This document shows positions 6,281-13,706 of a stretch of 21,575 nt of DNA, in pieces. The translations under genes and the position numbers were made by a program. This stretch comes from Candidatus Thorarchaeota archaeon. GTDB lineage: Archaea > Asgardarchaeota > Thorarchaeia > Thorarchaeales > Thorarchaeaceae. Position 1 is the first letter of the stretch. Every line of letters starts with the position of its first letter. Below the pieces are notes generated by a model, which was not told the DNA's origin, ran no database searches, and saw nothing but the letters and a program-made list of their open reading frames with translations. The stretch covers positions 1 to 21,575 of the forward strand of contig JAEORG010000069.1 in assembly GCA_016841005.1 (NCBI GenBank), in the 5' to 3' direction.

Positions 6281-8677
6281 CTATGAAATCTCATTGATTA
6301 CATCTATAGTATTCTCAGCAATACTTTTCGAGAGAGCTTTTTCAATAGTCTTCTTTGCCAGTTTGTATGCTCCTGAAACCTCGATCTCGACTTCCATGAA
6401 TACTCCAATACCTGAATCTATGTCTTCGAAACTAATAGAGTAGCAAGTATTGATTGGGGTGGAGGGAGAGAGTTGGAATTTTGTAGAACGATCAGTTCTC
6501 GGTCCTATCTCAATGGTTGATATTTCTACTCCTTGTTGCACAGTAGTCCGTTGTACAATTGTATTCACAAACTTGTCCATGAATTGCGTGAAATCAGAAG
6601 GTGTGTGTTTCAATTCGAAAATCAGATTCTTGGTGTCCTTCTCCTTCTTGCCTTTCTTACGTTCGTCATCTACTACGACTACTCTCACACGACCGATATT
6701 CTGGACTCGTGCATATGGAGTCTGAGAGTCACCTCGTCGATGGAGAGTTGCACGAAGTGCTGGAAAATAGGTGCCGCTCTCTGAGAAGGTGTAGTCTGTT
6801 TTAACCTTCACACGGTTGCTCTTGGTGTCTTTGAGCTTTGACACTATTGGATAGTCACCTTCACCCTCGAAATCCCATTCGACTTTGACAATCGAACCAG
6901 CTTCAGGCGGAGCTTCGATTATAGCGGAGAATTTCACTTTCTTCCCTTCCTTTACTTCTGCACGCTCACTTCCATTTGCTGTAACAGTGATAACGGGTTG
7001 TACACCCTTTCGTTCAGCAGCAATGGACGGTACTATTACTTGACCATCTACTACCTTATACGAGGTGCTTGCAGGGGGCGATATGCCCTTTTCCACCCAA
7101 GCACTCAGATCTCGTAGAGCCTGTTGTAGTACACCACCATAATTGATGATACGGGTTGTAATAACTGGAGGGGAGTCGAGTGGTGTGATTACTGGTGGTG
7201 TATGTAATGCATTGTCAATGTACCAGAGTCTGTAATTGTCATCGAATTTCTCTCCCAATGCATCTTTGACTTTTGACCGATACCAGTCGGCCTGCCAAGC
7301 ATAGGCAATCTCGTCTGTGATCATCTCTACTACAATCATCTTGCCGCTAAAATGACCAGTTTGGATTGAACCAGCCCCTGTATCAGCTGTAAACACTTCT
7401 GGTCGCTGTGGATATAGCGGCTTACCATCATCATCTCGGAACTGATCAAAGACTTTGTATTCTTGTGACGGAAGGGAATGGCGATGATAAGTCTGAGCAG
7501 CGAGATAAACTGAGTTGTCAATTTCTACTTTGTCCCCAACTTTGAGGTGAGCCAGACGCCGAAAGTTATCCTCACCAAAGGCGACCATTACCATATTATC
7601 AAAGGCTCCAGCAATATACAGAACTGCTCCTTCAGCATCTCCACTCCTCAAGAATATAGATGCCCCTTGTATATCATCCTCAGGTAAATCCTCCATTATC
7701 AAGGCCGCAGGGACTTCAATATCACTTTCTGCCCCCCCGGATATTGTTACTGGAATTCCCATTTTCTTTAAATCACTGGGCATCATCAATTTGCTGATTG
7801 TTGTTTCGTGGTGTATTCGAAAAGGTTGGAGTGATTCAGGATTGTCAGCACCTAGGTAACCGGGTACTTTCCAGAAATCATCAAAGTACTCAGGGTCCTT
7901 TCTAATCAGTTGATCAAATAAGGTTGTCAAGACCCCTGTGTAACCGAATGCAATCATCCTGTAGTGGAACCAAGCACGAGGTGGGAATCCAAATTTCGTA
8001 ACTTCAGTGAGCGCCGCTTGTTCCTCTTCATTTAGGTTTGCATACATATCACCGCTACCACCAGGCTCAACTGCATCTACAATGGACGGTATTTTATCTT
8101 TCAATATACGCATCGCGTGAGCCTGGACTGAGAAGTTGTGTGGTATGGCAATCGGTGTTGCATGAATAAATGGGACCACGCCATCCCAGACACCATCTGT
8201 GTTCTCAATACAGCTGATGGTCTTGTAGGCTCCACCACTTCCACCCCAAGCATAACCGTAAGGACGATGATTGCCATACATTTCGGAGGCTAAAATACGC
8301 GAATACTTAGCAACGGCAGCACTGGTTCTATACCCGACAATTGTGGGATCATCACCGGTGAACATATCCCTTCGCCCGAGATTGGATATAGCAAGATAGC
8401 CTCCACTGTCTACAGCAAAGCCTATCGAGTAACTTGAGTTTTCAGCATTTGGAGCATCTGCTGTATGCTCATCCCCTGAAATAGGTTGGATATATTGGAA
8501 GAATCGTCCCTCATATTGCTCCTTAGAAGGGAAATATAGTGAGAATCGAGCATTTGTATCCTCAAAGCCACCATGGACATACCGATGTCTTACAGGCTCT
8601 TCACGCCACTCATCGATATCTACGAAAGGCTTTGTGTAAAGTGGATCTCCTAGATCAATAGCATCATCAGATTGCAT
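6281..8677 (-). CDS. Large predicted serine hydrolase with internal PKD-like domain
   Basis: This 798-residue protein has no signal peptide or membrane helix. The N-terminal 500 or so residues look like an alpha/beta hydrolase. GYAWGGSGGAYKT holds a nucleophile elbow with Ser147, MITDEIAYAWQADWY offers Asp455, and LWYIDNALHTPP offers His492, in the order and spacing of a Ser-Asp-His triad. Residues about 558-672 look like a PKD-type beta-sandwich (VKVEWDFEGEGDYP and SGTYFPALRATLHR). A Lys-rich linker at about 673-686 leads to an unassigned C-terminal domain (687-798). The nucleophile region recalls tannase/feruloyl-esterase-like enzymes, but I cannot name the family. The ATG at 8677 has AGGAGA upstream; an overlapping ATG at 8681 is out of frame. 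PKD domains are usually extracellular, so their presence without a signal peptide is odd. The gene follows an acetyltransferase gene with a 112-nt gap containing its own promoter candidate. Confidence 0.7.
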   Translation of the reverse strand: MQSDDAIDLGDPLYTKPFVDIDEWREEPVRHRYVHGGFEDTNARFSLYFPSKEQYEGRFFQYIQPISGDEHTADAPNAENSSYSIGFAVDSGGYLAISNLGRRDMFTGDDPTIVGYRTSAAVAKYSRILASEMYGNHRPYGYAWGGSGGAYKTISCIENTDGVWDGVVPFIHATPIAIPHNFSVQAHAMRILKDKIPSIVDAVEPGGSGDMYANLNEEEQAALTEVTKFGFPPRAWFHYRMIAFGYTGVLTTLFDQLIRKDPEYFDDFWKVPGYLGADNPESLQPFRIHHETTISKLMMPSDLKKMGIPVTISGGAESDIEVPAALIMEDLPEDDIQGASIFLRSGDAEGAVLYIAGAFDNMVMVAFGEDNFRRLAHLKVGDKVEIDNSVYLAAQTYHRHSLPSQEYKVFDQFRDDDGKPLYPQRPEVFTADTGAGSIQTGHFSGKMIVVEMITDEIAYAWQADWYRSKVKDALGEKFDDNYRLWYIDNALHTPPVITPLDSPPVITTRIINYGGVLQQALRDLSAWVEKGISPPASTSYKVVDGQVIVPSIAAERKGVQPVITVTANGSERAEVKEGKKVKFSAIIEAPPEAGSIVKVEWDFEGEGDYPIVSKLKDTKSNRVKVKTDYTFSESGTYFPALRATLHRRGDSQTPYARVQNIGRVRVVVVDDERKKGKKEKDTKNLIFELKHTPSDFTQFMDKFVNTIVQRTTVQQGVEISTIEIGPRTDRSTKFQLSPSTPINTCYSISFEDIDSGIGVFMEVEIEVSGAYKLAKKTIEKALSKSIAENTIDVINEIS

Positions 8678-8730
8678 TCATATTTTCTCCTAATTCACGC
8701 TGATATCTTGATAATATTGTAGGTGCTATC

Positions 8731-8741
8731 ATTTATAATAA
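8731..8741 (-). promoter_or_regulatory. TATA box candidate of the large hydrolase gene
   Basis: The minus strand reads TTATTATAAAT here. Transcription would start near 8709, giving a leader of about 30 nt that contains the AGGAGA ribosome site, so the hydrolase probably has its own promoter rather than relying on the upstream acetyltransferase gene. Confidence 0.45.
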
Positions 8742-8789
8742 ATAACAATGATGGTTTCTTTACGAATACTCATGAGTAAAATAAAGCTC

Positions 8790-9356
8790 CTACTTTGGTA
8801 GAACACCATATCTCTCAATGAAATCGGACTTGATGATGTCCATTATGATAGTATCATCGCGTTTACCATTTATGAAGGCGGCTTCTCTAAGAGATCCCAC
8901 TGTCTGAAATCCAAACTTCTCGTAGAATTGAATAGCATGTTGATTGAATCTATAAACATAGAGGCAGACATTATGAAGTCCAATGATATTGAAAGCGAAG
9001 TCGAGTATTAGAAGCATCGCTTCTTTGCCATAACCTTTTCCTCGATTCTTCTTATCAAAGATAATGATGTTGTCCACCATACCAGTACCGCTAATCCAGT
9101 TGATGTTTGATAAGTCAATGAATCCCACAAGATTACCCCCTAACTTATCCTCAATTCCAAATGTGAAAACCCATCGACCTGCAAAGCCTTCATTGCGTGA
9201 TGATATGAAATCCTGAATCTCTTTTAGTGTACGTGGAAATGGGTTCGGAAAAAACTGCCTAAGCTGATAATCATTCCAAAACCGAATCATGGTATCTGCG
9301 TCTGAGATTTCTAGACGTCGTAGTCGTACTATATCTCCTTCATACATCTTTATCAT
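8790..9356 (-). CDS. GNAT N-acetyltransferase, RimJ/RimL type
   Basis: This 188-residue protein belongs to the Acetyltransf_3 branch of the GNAT superfamily, which transfers acetyl groups from acetyl-CoA to protein N-termini, amino acids or small amines. The N-terminal strand VRLRRLEISDADTM is typical. The acetyl-CoA pyrophosphate loop is K-N-R-G-K-G-Y-G at 103-110, followed by the alpha helix EAMLLILDFAF and the family's ending NQHAIQFYEKFGFQTVGSLREAAFINGK, as in RimJ/RimL and spermidine acetyltransferases. The substrate is unknown. The ATG at 9356 has no ribosome site, so a short-leader transcript is likely; ATG 9347, three residues in, is possible. It diverges from the membrane hydrolase gene starting at 9464. 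Confidence 0.88.
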   Translation of the reverse strand: MIKMYEGDIVRLRRLEISDADTMIRFWNDYQLRQFFPNPFPRTLKEIQDFISSRNEGFAGRWVFTFGIEDKLGGNLVGFIDLSNINWISGTGMVDNIIIFDKKNRGKGYGKEAMLLILDFAFNIIGLHNVCLYVYRFNQHAIQFYEKFGFQTVGSLREAAFINGKRDDTIIMDIIKSDFIERYGVLPK

Positions 9357-9463
9357 TAATAGCGCATGAAATTGTCATATTAACAATATAGGAAAAAGCA
9401 AGTCTTACATAATCTCGGAAGAGAAATAAGAAACCAATCCTATGCCCACAGTTGGTTAGGAAA

Positions 9464-11176
9464 ATGAACTCTCTCCAACAGTTAAGATCCAATAGAAAAG
9501 CGATTGCATTGATTATTGGAATCATTGTACTCGCGGTTGGTGTCGTTTCAACTTTCTCTTTGACTTACTCTGCTGATGCTGAGAATCCCTATACGATAGC
9601 AAATGAAATACTTGAGTCAGATGACGGAACTCTCATTCAAGCACTTGTGTATACACCTGTTGATACTTCAGGTAATCACCCAGGTGTAGTGGTCGGACAC
9701 GGATTCTGTGAAAACAAGCAGTATATGCAAGCATTATCAATTGAACTTGTGAAACGTGGAATTGTGGTTGTGAGCATTGACTTTCGTGGTCACGGGTCTT
9801 CAGATGGATATCTGGGCGATTTTGGACGAAGCACTGGACTTGTCTTAGATATGCTTGCAGGAGTGGAGTACCTAGAAGATTTAGGATTTGTTGACAGAAT
9901 TGGACTTGCAGGACACTCGATGGGCGGAGGTACATCTATGCTCACTGCTTTACAGAATCCAACGAGAATTAATGCAACTGTTGCTATAGGTGCTCTCTCG
10001 ACATTCACCGCTAGCAGCAATATCACAAACATTCGAAACTTGCTTGCTGTATATGCTTTGTACGATCAGGGAATAACTGAGGAGGATGGACAGAATTTTC
10101 TTAGAACATATACAGGGAATAATGCAGCTGAAATAGGGACATTGTATGGCAACTTCAATGATGGGAACGCAGCTAAAGTATATGTGAGTGGATGGGGAGA
10201 GCATCTCTTAGAACCAATCAATTCTGAGATTATCTATGAAACAGTACAATGGTTTGAGCAGGCCTTCAATGGAGCACAAGCAACCGACCTCCAGATCACG
10301 TCTCAATATCTCATCACATCATTAATGGTTTCACTCGTGGGTTTGTTCCTTGTCCTATTCACCTTTGTTTCATATTTGGGAAGCTTCATTTTCAAAGGAG
10401 CACAAAAACATCCTCTATCCGTGGATGAGATGGAGAAGTCCCCTGTAAAACCAATTATAGGATATCTGCTTGCTGCATTCATTGGATTCGTGCTCTTGTT
10501 ACCACTCTCCGGACTATTCGTGGATATCGCTCCAATTTCGATGTTCAACTCAGTCTTTGCAGGTCAGGTTGTTGGATTAGCTACTGGTGTTGTGATTGCA
10601 TCTCTGATATTCTCTTTCAAAAGTGGCAAGTTTCAACTTGATGAAATCCGGACACGAATTAAAGATATGTCATCAACTTCACCCTTCATGTCTGTCCTTT
10701 ATGGGGTCATTACAGGAATAGTGTGTGTTGGTGCCTTCATTGCAATGTATAATTGGAGCTTTGTGGCGTCAATGCCAACTACAAGAGAAACCGGAGTCAT
10801 CTTTTCACTTCTGTTTTTGCTATTTCCATTCTTCTTGGTAAGGGAGTTCTATCTGAGAGGATTTATTCAAGAACGTCTGAGTTACTCTAATAGAATTAGA
10901 GAGTATTTCGTAATGTTGTTCATCACTATTATTTGTGATATTCTAATCTTCATTCCAGTCATGATGATTGGTTGGCAAACAGTCACTCTTGGTTTCATTG
11001 CACTATCTCTTACAGCTGTAACAGTGTTCATTATTTTACAACAGATTCTAGTCACATGGGTCTACATGAACTCAGGTCGTAATATTCTTGGATCAACAGT
11101 GTTCTACTGTATCTTATTTGCATGGATGGTGATTTGCTTCTATCCATTTGGACAATCTATGAGCTTAATCAGATAA
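9464..11176 (+). CDS. Extracytoplasmic alpha/beta hydrolase fused to a polytopic membrane domain
   Basis: From the ATG at 9464 the protein has 570 residues. A hydrophobic helix at about 13-36 is followed by a hydrolase domain (about 45-270) probably outside the membrane. It shows GHGFCENK, SIDFRGHGSSDG, the nucleophile elbow GHSMGG with Ser152, and a late His247 in GWGEHLLEP; the acidic triad member is not obvious. Residues about 280-570 form roughly eight membrane helices. One of them ends in REFYLRGFIQERL (from Arg460), which resembles the first motif of CPBP/CAAX-type membrane proteases but with Arg in place of the first Glu. A later segment (YMNSGRNILGSTVFY) resembles their third motif without its His. 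The membrane part may thus be a catalytically dead relative. An in-frame TTG at 9452 is an alternative start. The next gene begins 39 nt downstream, so the two likely form an operon. Confidence 0.8.
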   Translation: MNSLQQLRSNRKAIALIIGIIVLAVGVVSTFSLTYSADAENPYTIANEILESDDGTLIQALVYTPVDTSGNHPGVVVGHGFCENKQYMQALSIELVKRGIVVVSIDFRGHGSSDGYLGDFGRSTGLVLDMLAGVEYLEDLGFVDRIGLAGHSMGGGTSMLTALQNPTRINATVAIGALSTFTASSNITNIRNLLAVYALYDQGITEEDGQNFLRTYTGNNAAEIGTLYGNFNDGNAAKVYVSGWGEHLLEPINSEIIYETVQWFEQAFNGAQATDLQITSQYLITSLMVSLVGLFLVLFTFVSYLGSFIFKGAQKHPLSVDEMEKSPVKPIIGYLLAAFIGFVLLLPLSGLFVDIAPISMFNSVFAGQVVGLATGVVIASLIFSFKSGKFQLDEIRTRIKDMSSTSPFMSVLYGVITGIVCVGAFIAMYNWSFVASMPTTRETGVIFSLLFLLFPFFLVREFYLRGFIQERLSYSNRIREYFVMLFITIICDILIFIPVMMIGWQTVTLGFIALSLTAVTVFIILQQILVTWVYMNSGRNILGSTVFYCILFAWMVICFYPFGQSMSLIR

Positions 11177-11215
11177 TCAATCTTACATGTAATGTAAAAT
11201 AAAGAGGGAATAATT

Positions 11216-12055
11216 ATGAATCAAGGATTGGCATTAGACCGAGTTGAGTGTGCAAGGAACGCAGGAATTTTCATACTCCTTAGGATACTGATTGGTTCTT
11301 TCATATTCGTTTCATTAGGTACGCTCTTCTATGTACCAACTGAATCAATGTTGCAAGCAATGCAAGGTGTGAAGACCAATGTGTTTCATTTCATCGCCTT
11401 TGTGATTGCATTAATCCCCATGTCATTCGTTAGCTTGGTCTTTGGACTACCACTAAGGAACGCACTGGAGGCAGTGAATAAGAAACTATCATTTTATACC
11501 GCTAGAATTAGGATGCTAGAAGCCTTAGTATTTATCACGAGTATGATTTTACTAATCGCTGAAATTCCTCTTTTCTATCAGGTGCTACTAGTGGCACTAA
11601 TTCTCTATGGTATACATATGACTCTCATCGGATACCTTGTATTTCAATCTGGATTCCTTAGCAGAGTTGTTGGTGTCTTTCTTATGTTAGGTGGTGTAGG
11701 AGGATATCTGTTTGGTAGTATTACAGGCTTCCTAGCACCTGGATTAGTACTGTACTCGACAATTGGAATTGGGTTCGCTATCTTCGCAGAAGCTATCTTA
11801 GCTGTCGTTCTTATAATAACAGCAAGAAGAACAACCTTTGACGATGATGATTCTAAATCTAGAGTGATTAGAATCTTGAAGAAATTAGGTGAAGCGACAA
11901 CAGCTGAGATTGTAGCAGAAGCAACGAAAGATGCAGACGAATGCAAAGACCGTGCGCCACGGACTCTAAGAGCGATGGAACTAGAGGAGGAGGTCACAAA
12001 GAGATTTTCAAAAGAAAAGAAAGGATATGTTTGGTCATTAGTGACCAAACAGTAA
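11216..12055 (+). CDS. DUF4386-like membrane protein with C-terminal winged-helix-like domain
   Basis: The 279-residue product has about six membrane helices (roughly 16-40, 56-79, 100-118, 119-145, 150-173, 177-203). The stretch IHMTLIGYLVFQSGFLSRVVGVFLMLGGVGGYLFG matches the conserved core of the DUF4386 family, whose function is unknown. After an acidic spacer (FDDDDSKS) a soluble tail at about 215-279 reads RVIRILKKLGEATTAEIVAEA and ends GYVWSLV, a pattern like a winged helix-turn-helix (helix 1, helix 2, recognition region, wing). This would put a DNA-binding-like domain on the cytoplasmic face of the membrane. The ribosome site GAGGG lies 7 nt before the ATG, and the gene follows the membrane hydrolase gene by 39 nt. 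The 3' end of the coding region is itself a palindrome (12029-12050). A non-DNA-binding role for the tail is possible. Confidence 0.75.
   Translation: MNQGLALDRVECARNAGIFILLRILIGSFIFVSLGTLFYVPTESMLQAMQGVKTNVFHFIAFVIALIPMSFVSLVFGLPLRNALEAVNKKLSFYTARIRMLEALVFITSMILLIAEIPLFYQVLLVALILYGIHMTLIGYLVFQSGFLSRVVGVFLMLGGVGGYLFGSITGFLAPGLVLYSTIGIGFAIFAEAILAVVLIITARRTTFDDDDSKSRVIRILKKLGEATTAEIVAEATKDADECKDRAPRTLRAMELEEEVTKRFSKEKKGYVWSLVTKQ
12029..12050. repeat. Perfect 9-bp inverted repeat at the end of the DUF4386-like gene
   Basis: GTTTGGTCA-TTAG-TGACCAAAC overlaps the last codons of the membrane winged-helix gene and lies 12 nt from the stop of the convergent tandem GNAT gene. It may act as a two-way transcription end signal. 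It shares the sequence TTAGTGACCAAA, in reverse orientation, with the palindromic region upstream of the GNAT gene. Confidence 0.5.
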
Positions 12056-12061
12056 CAATCC

Positions 12062-13039
12062 TTAGAGTCGTTTTGTCATAGACAAACTCTCTCGTATCTT
12101 CTTGAAACCAAGACTCTCAATCTTTGAGATTGCGTCTGTTCGATGCATTGAGCAGTTGATGGAAGCAGTCCTTACTCCTCTATAACCTCTCTCGATTTCA
12201 AGAATCCGTGGGATAACCTCCCGAAGAAGATCATTATCTTGTTCTTTTAGAACTGGAGAAGAGAAGCGAATTCTCTGTTCGATTCGTGACTGAGATGCTT
12301 GAATATATCCTCGAGGGCGCTCATCTCCTGGCGTAGAAAAGGCATAGGTGTTGACAAGTTGACCACCAAGTCGCTTTGCGAAGAAACGCATTACTCTGGA
12401 TGGGACGAAGTCCTTTACGAATTTCTCACGTCCCTGTACCTCCAGATGTGATTCAGGGAAGCAATCATCCAACATCGGATCTACATCTTCAAAGACAACC
12501 TTGGTAATCTCGGTAATAATCAGATCATTGGATGTATTCACGGTATCGTCATTTTCGTAGTCATACTCGAAACGACCAGTGTGGAAAGTTGTTTCAAACC
12601 CTTCAGATTTGTATAGGTCTACTGCATTGACATTGTCAGCTCGTGCACCTAGAGTCACTTTTTTCAGACCTCTTTCTCGAGCTCTTTTGAAAGATAGACG
12701 AAGTAATTTTCGTGCAAATCCTTGTCTTCGATAAGTTGGAAGCGTCATCAAATCCCCAACATAGACTTCATTTTTGTCAATCTGCAACAGAATTCCACTA
12801 GCAATTTTATTATCTCTTTCAGCTACGTAGAATTCCATTTTCATTCCTAATACTCTTGAGAGAAATTTGAAGAAAGGACTCTGTACCTTTTTCATAACCT
12901 TCCGCACTTCTGCGGCATCCAGTCTATCTTCCTCAATACTATCTTTGAAAGCTATTTCCATGAGTGTGATGAATTCATCCGACTCATCATATCTCATCGC
13001 TCGAATATCTTGAAATTCTGCATCAGTAGTAGTTGTCAT
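12062..13039 (-). CDS. Tandem GNAT acetyltransferase
   Basis: This 325-residue protein contains two GNAT-type halves. The first (about 10-160) is complete: EVYVGDLMTLPTYRRQGFAR has the acetyl-CoA-binding R-R-Q-G-F-A loop at 104-109, followed by ADNVNAVDLYKSEGFE. The second half (about 172-325) has GNAT-like strand and helix order and ends KIESLGFKKIRESLSM, but its pyrophosphate loop is not recognisable, so it may be structural, as in other two-domain GNATs. The substrate is unknown. The ATG at 13039 has AAGGCG upstream. Its upstream region carries two palindromes around the expected TATA box and start point, implying specific control. It is the last of a run of minus-strand genes, but the 117-nt gap and these sites suggest its own promoter. 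Confidence 0.85.
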   Translation of the reverse strand: MTTTTDAEFQDIRAMRYDESDEFITLMEIAFKDSIEEDRLDAAEVRKVMKKVQSPFFKFLSRVLGMKMEFYVAERDNKIASGILLQIDKNEVYVGDLMTLPTYRRQGFARKLLRLSFKRARERGLKKVTLGARADNVNAVDLYKSEGFETTFHTGRFEYDYENDDTVNTSNDLIITEITKVVFEDVDPMLDDCFPESHLEVQGREKFVKDFVPSRVMRFFAKRLGGQLVNTYAFSTPGDERPRGYIQASQSRIEQRIRFSSPVLKEQDNDLLREVIPRILEIERGYRGVRTASINCSMHRTDAISKIESLGFKKIRESLSMTKRL

Positions 13040-13063
13040 GATGAGTCGCCTTAGGGTGGTCAG

Positions 13064-13081
13064 TCACTATATTGATAGTGA
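13064..13081. promoter_or_regulatory. Palindrome at the presumed transcription start of the tandem GNAT gene
   Basis: TCACTAT-ATTG-ATAGTGA is a perfect 7-bp inverted repeat with a 4-nt centre. It spans the position (about 13072) where transcription should start if the box inside the neighbouring palindrome is the TATA box. It shares GTCACTA with that neighbour. Confidence 0.5.
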
Positions 13082-13086
13082 GAATA

Positions 13087-13108
13087 AGTGACCATAAATT
13101 TGGTCACT
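13087..13108. promoter_or_regulatory. Palindrome enclosing a TATA-like box
   Basis: AGTGACC-ATAAATTT-GGTCACT is a perfect 7-bp inverted repeat. Its 8-nt centre reads AAATTTAT on the minus strand, a plausible TATA box for the tandem GNAT gene. A protein bound to both arms would cover the box and block TBP, a common way of repression in archaea. Confidence 0.5.
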
Positions 13109-13156
13109 AACGCATCTCAGTGAAGTAACAACACAAAATGCAGTGGAAGAAACGAA

Positions 13157-13624
13157 TTACTCAAGAAACCTACTCATGATAATAGTGTCTCTTCTCTCTT
13201 CATCATTCCGCAGAAAACCTTCCTGAATGAAGTTTTGGCTTTTGTAAAAGCCAATTGCACCTTGGTTATCTGCAAAGACCTCTAGCCTAGCTTTGTGGCA
13301 TCCACTCGCCCTGAATGTTTCCATCATTTTATTGAACAGATTCTCACCGATTCCTTTTCTTCGGTACTCTGGCCCCACACAGATCCCCCAAACTTCTCCA
13401 ACGCCCCTCTTACCAGCAACAGAATCCGCATATCCTGCGATATCATTTTCGACCTGATACACAAATACATGGAATCCTTTTGGTGGATTATCAAAAGCAA
13501 ATTCTGTGTATCCTTCTATAGAGGGTTCTCGCTGATGAAAAACTCTCTCTTTTACTCCTATTCGTACTAGCTCTACTATGCCTGATACATCTTCACGTGT
13601 AGCAACTCTAAGCTCCCCTTTCAT
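13157..13624 (-). CDS. GNAT N-acetyltransferase, single domain
   Basis: This 155-residue protein is a compact GNAT enzyme. It opens with the first strand LRVATREDVSGIVELV and has the acetyl-CoA loop in VGPEYRRKGIGENLF (Arg88-Arg89-Lys90-Gly91-Ile92-Gly93). It ends with ADNQGAIGFYKSQNFIQEGF, the usual alpha4-beta6-beta7 region. The acceptor is unknown; the architecture suits small-molecule or protein N-terminal acetylation. The ATG at 13624 has no ribosome site directly upstream, so translation may be leaderless. It sits 82 nt after the methyltransferase gene and 117 nt before the tandem GNAT gene, all on the minus strand. It is not an obvious duplicate of either neighbouring acetyltransferase. 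Confidence 0.87.
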   Translation of the reverse strand: MKGELRVATREDVSGIVELVRIGVKERVFHQREPSIEGYTEFAFDNPPKGFHVFVYQVENDIAGYADSVAGKRGVGEVWGICVGPEYRRKGIGENLFNKMMETFRASGCHKARLEVFADNQGAIGFYKSQNFIQEGFLRNDEERRDTIIMSRFLE

Positions 13625-13706
13625 CTAATCACGACCAAATAATCTAGTTATGACCTTTGATATCTATCTTACTCATTCGTAATCATCTTTTACTTTAAAT
13701 CCACAA

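Noticed and set aside
6450..6804. Several overlapping plus-strand frames
   Set aside because: They are antisense to the C-terminal part of the large hydrolase, overlap one another and show no protein-like pattern.
12038..13110. Tandem GNAT gene as a mobile element with 12-bp terminal inverted repeats
   Set aside because: No transposase or target duplication is present, the left copy lies inside the neighbouring coding region, and both copies belong to local palindromes better explained as regulatory or termination sites.
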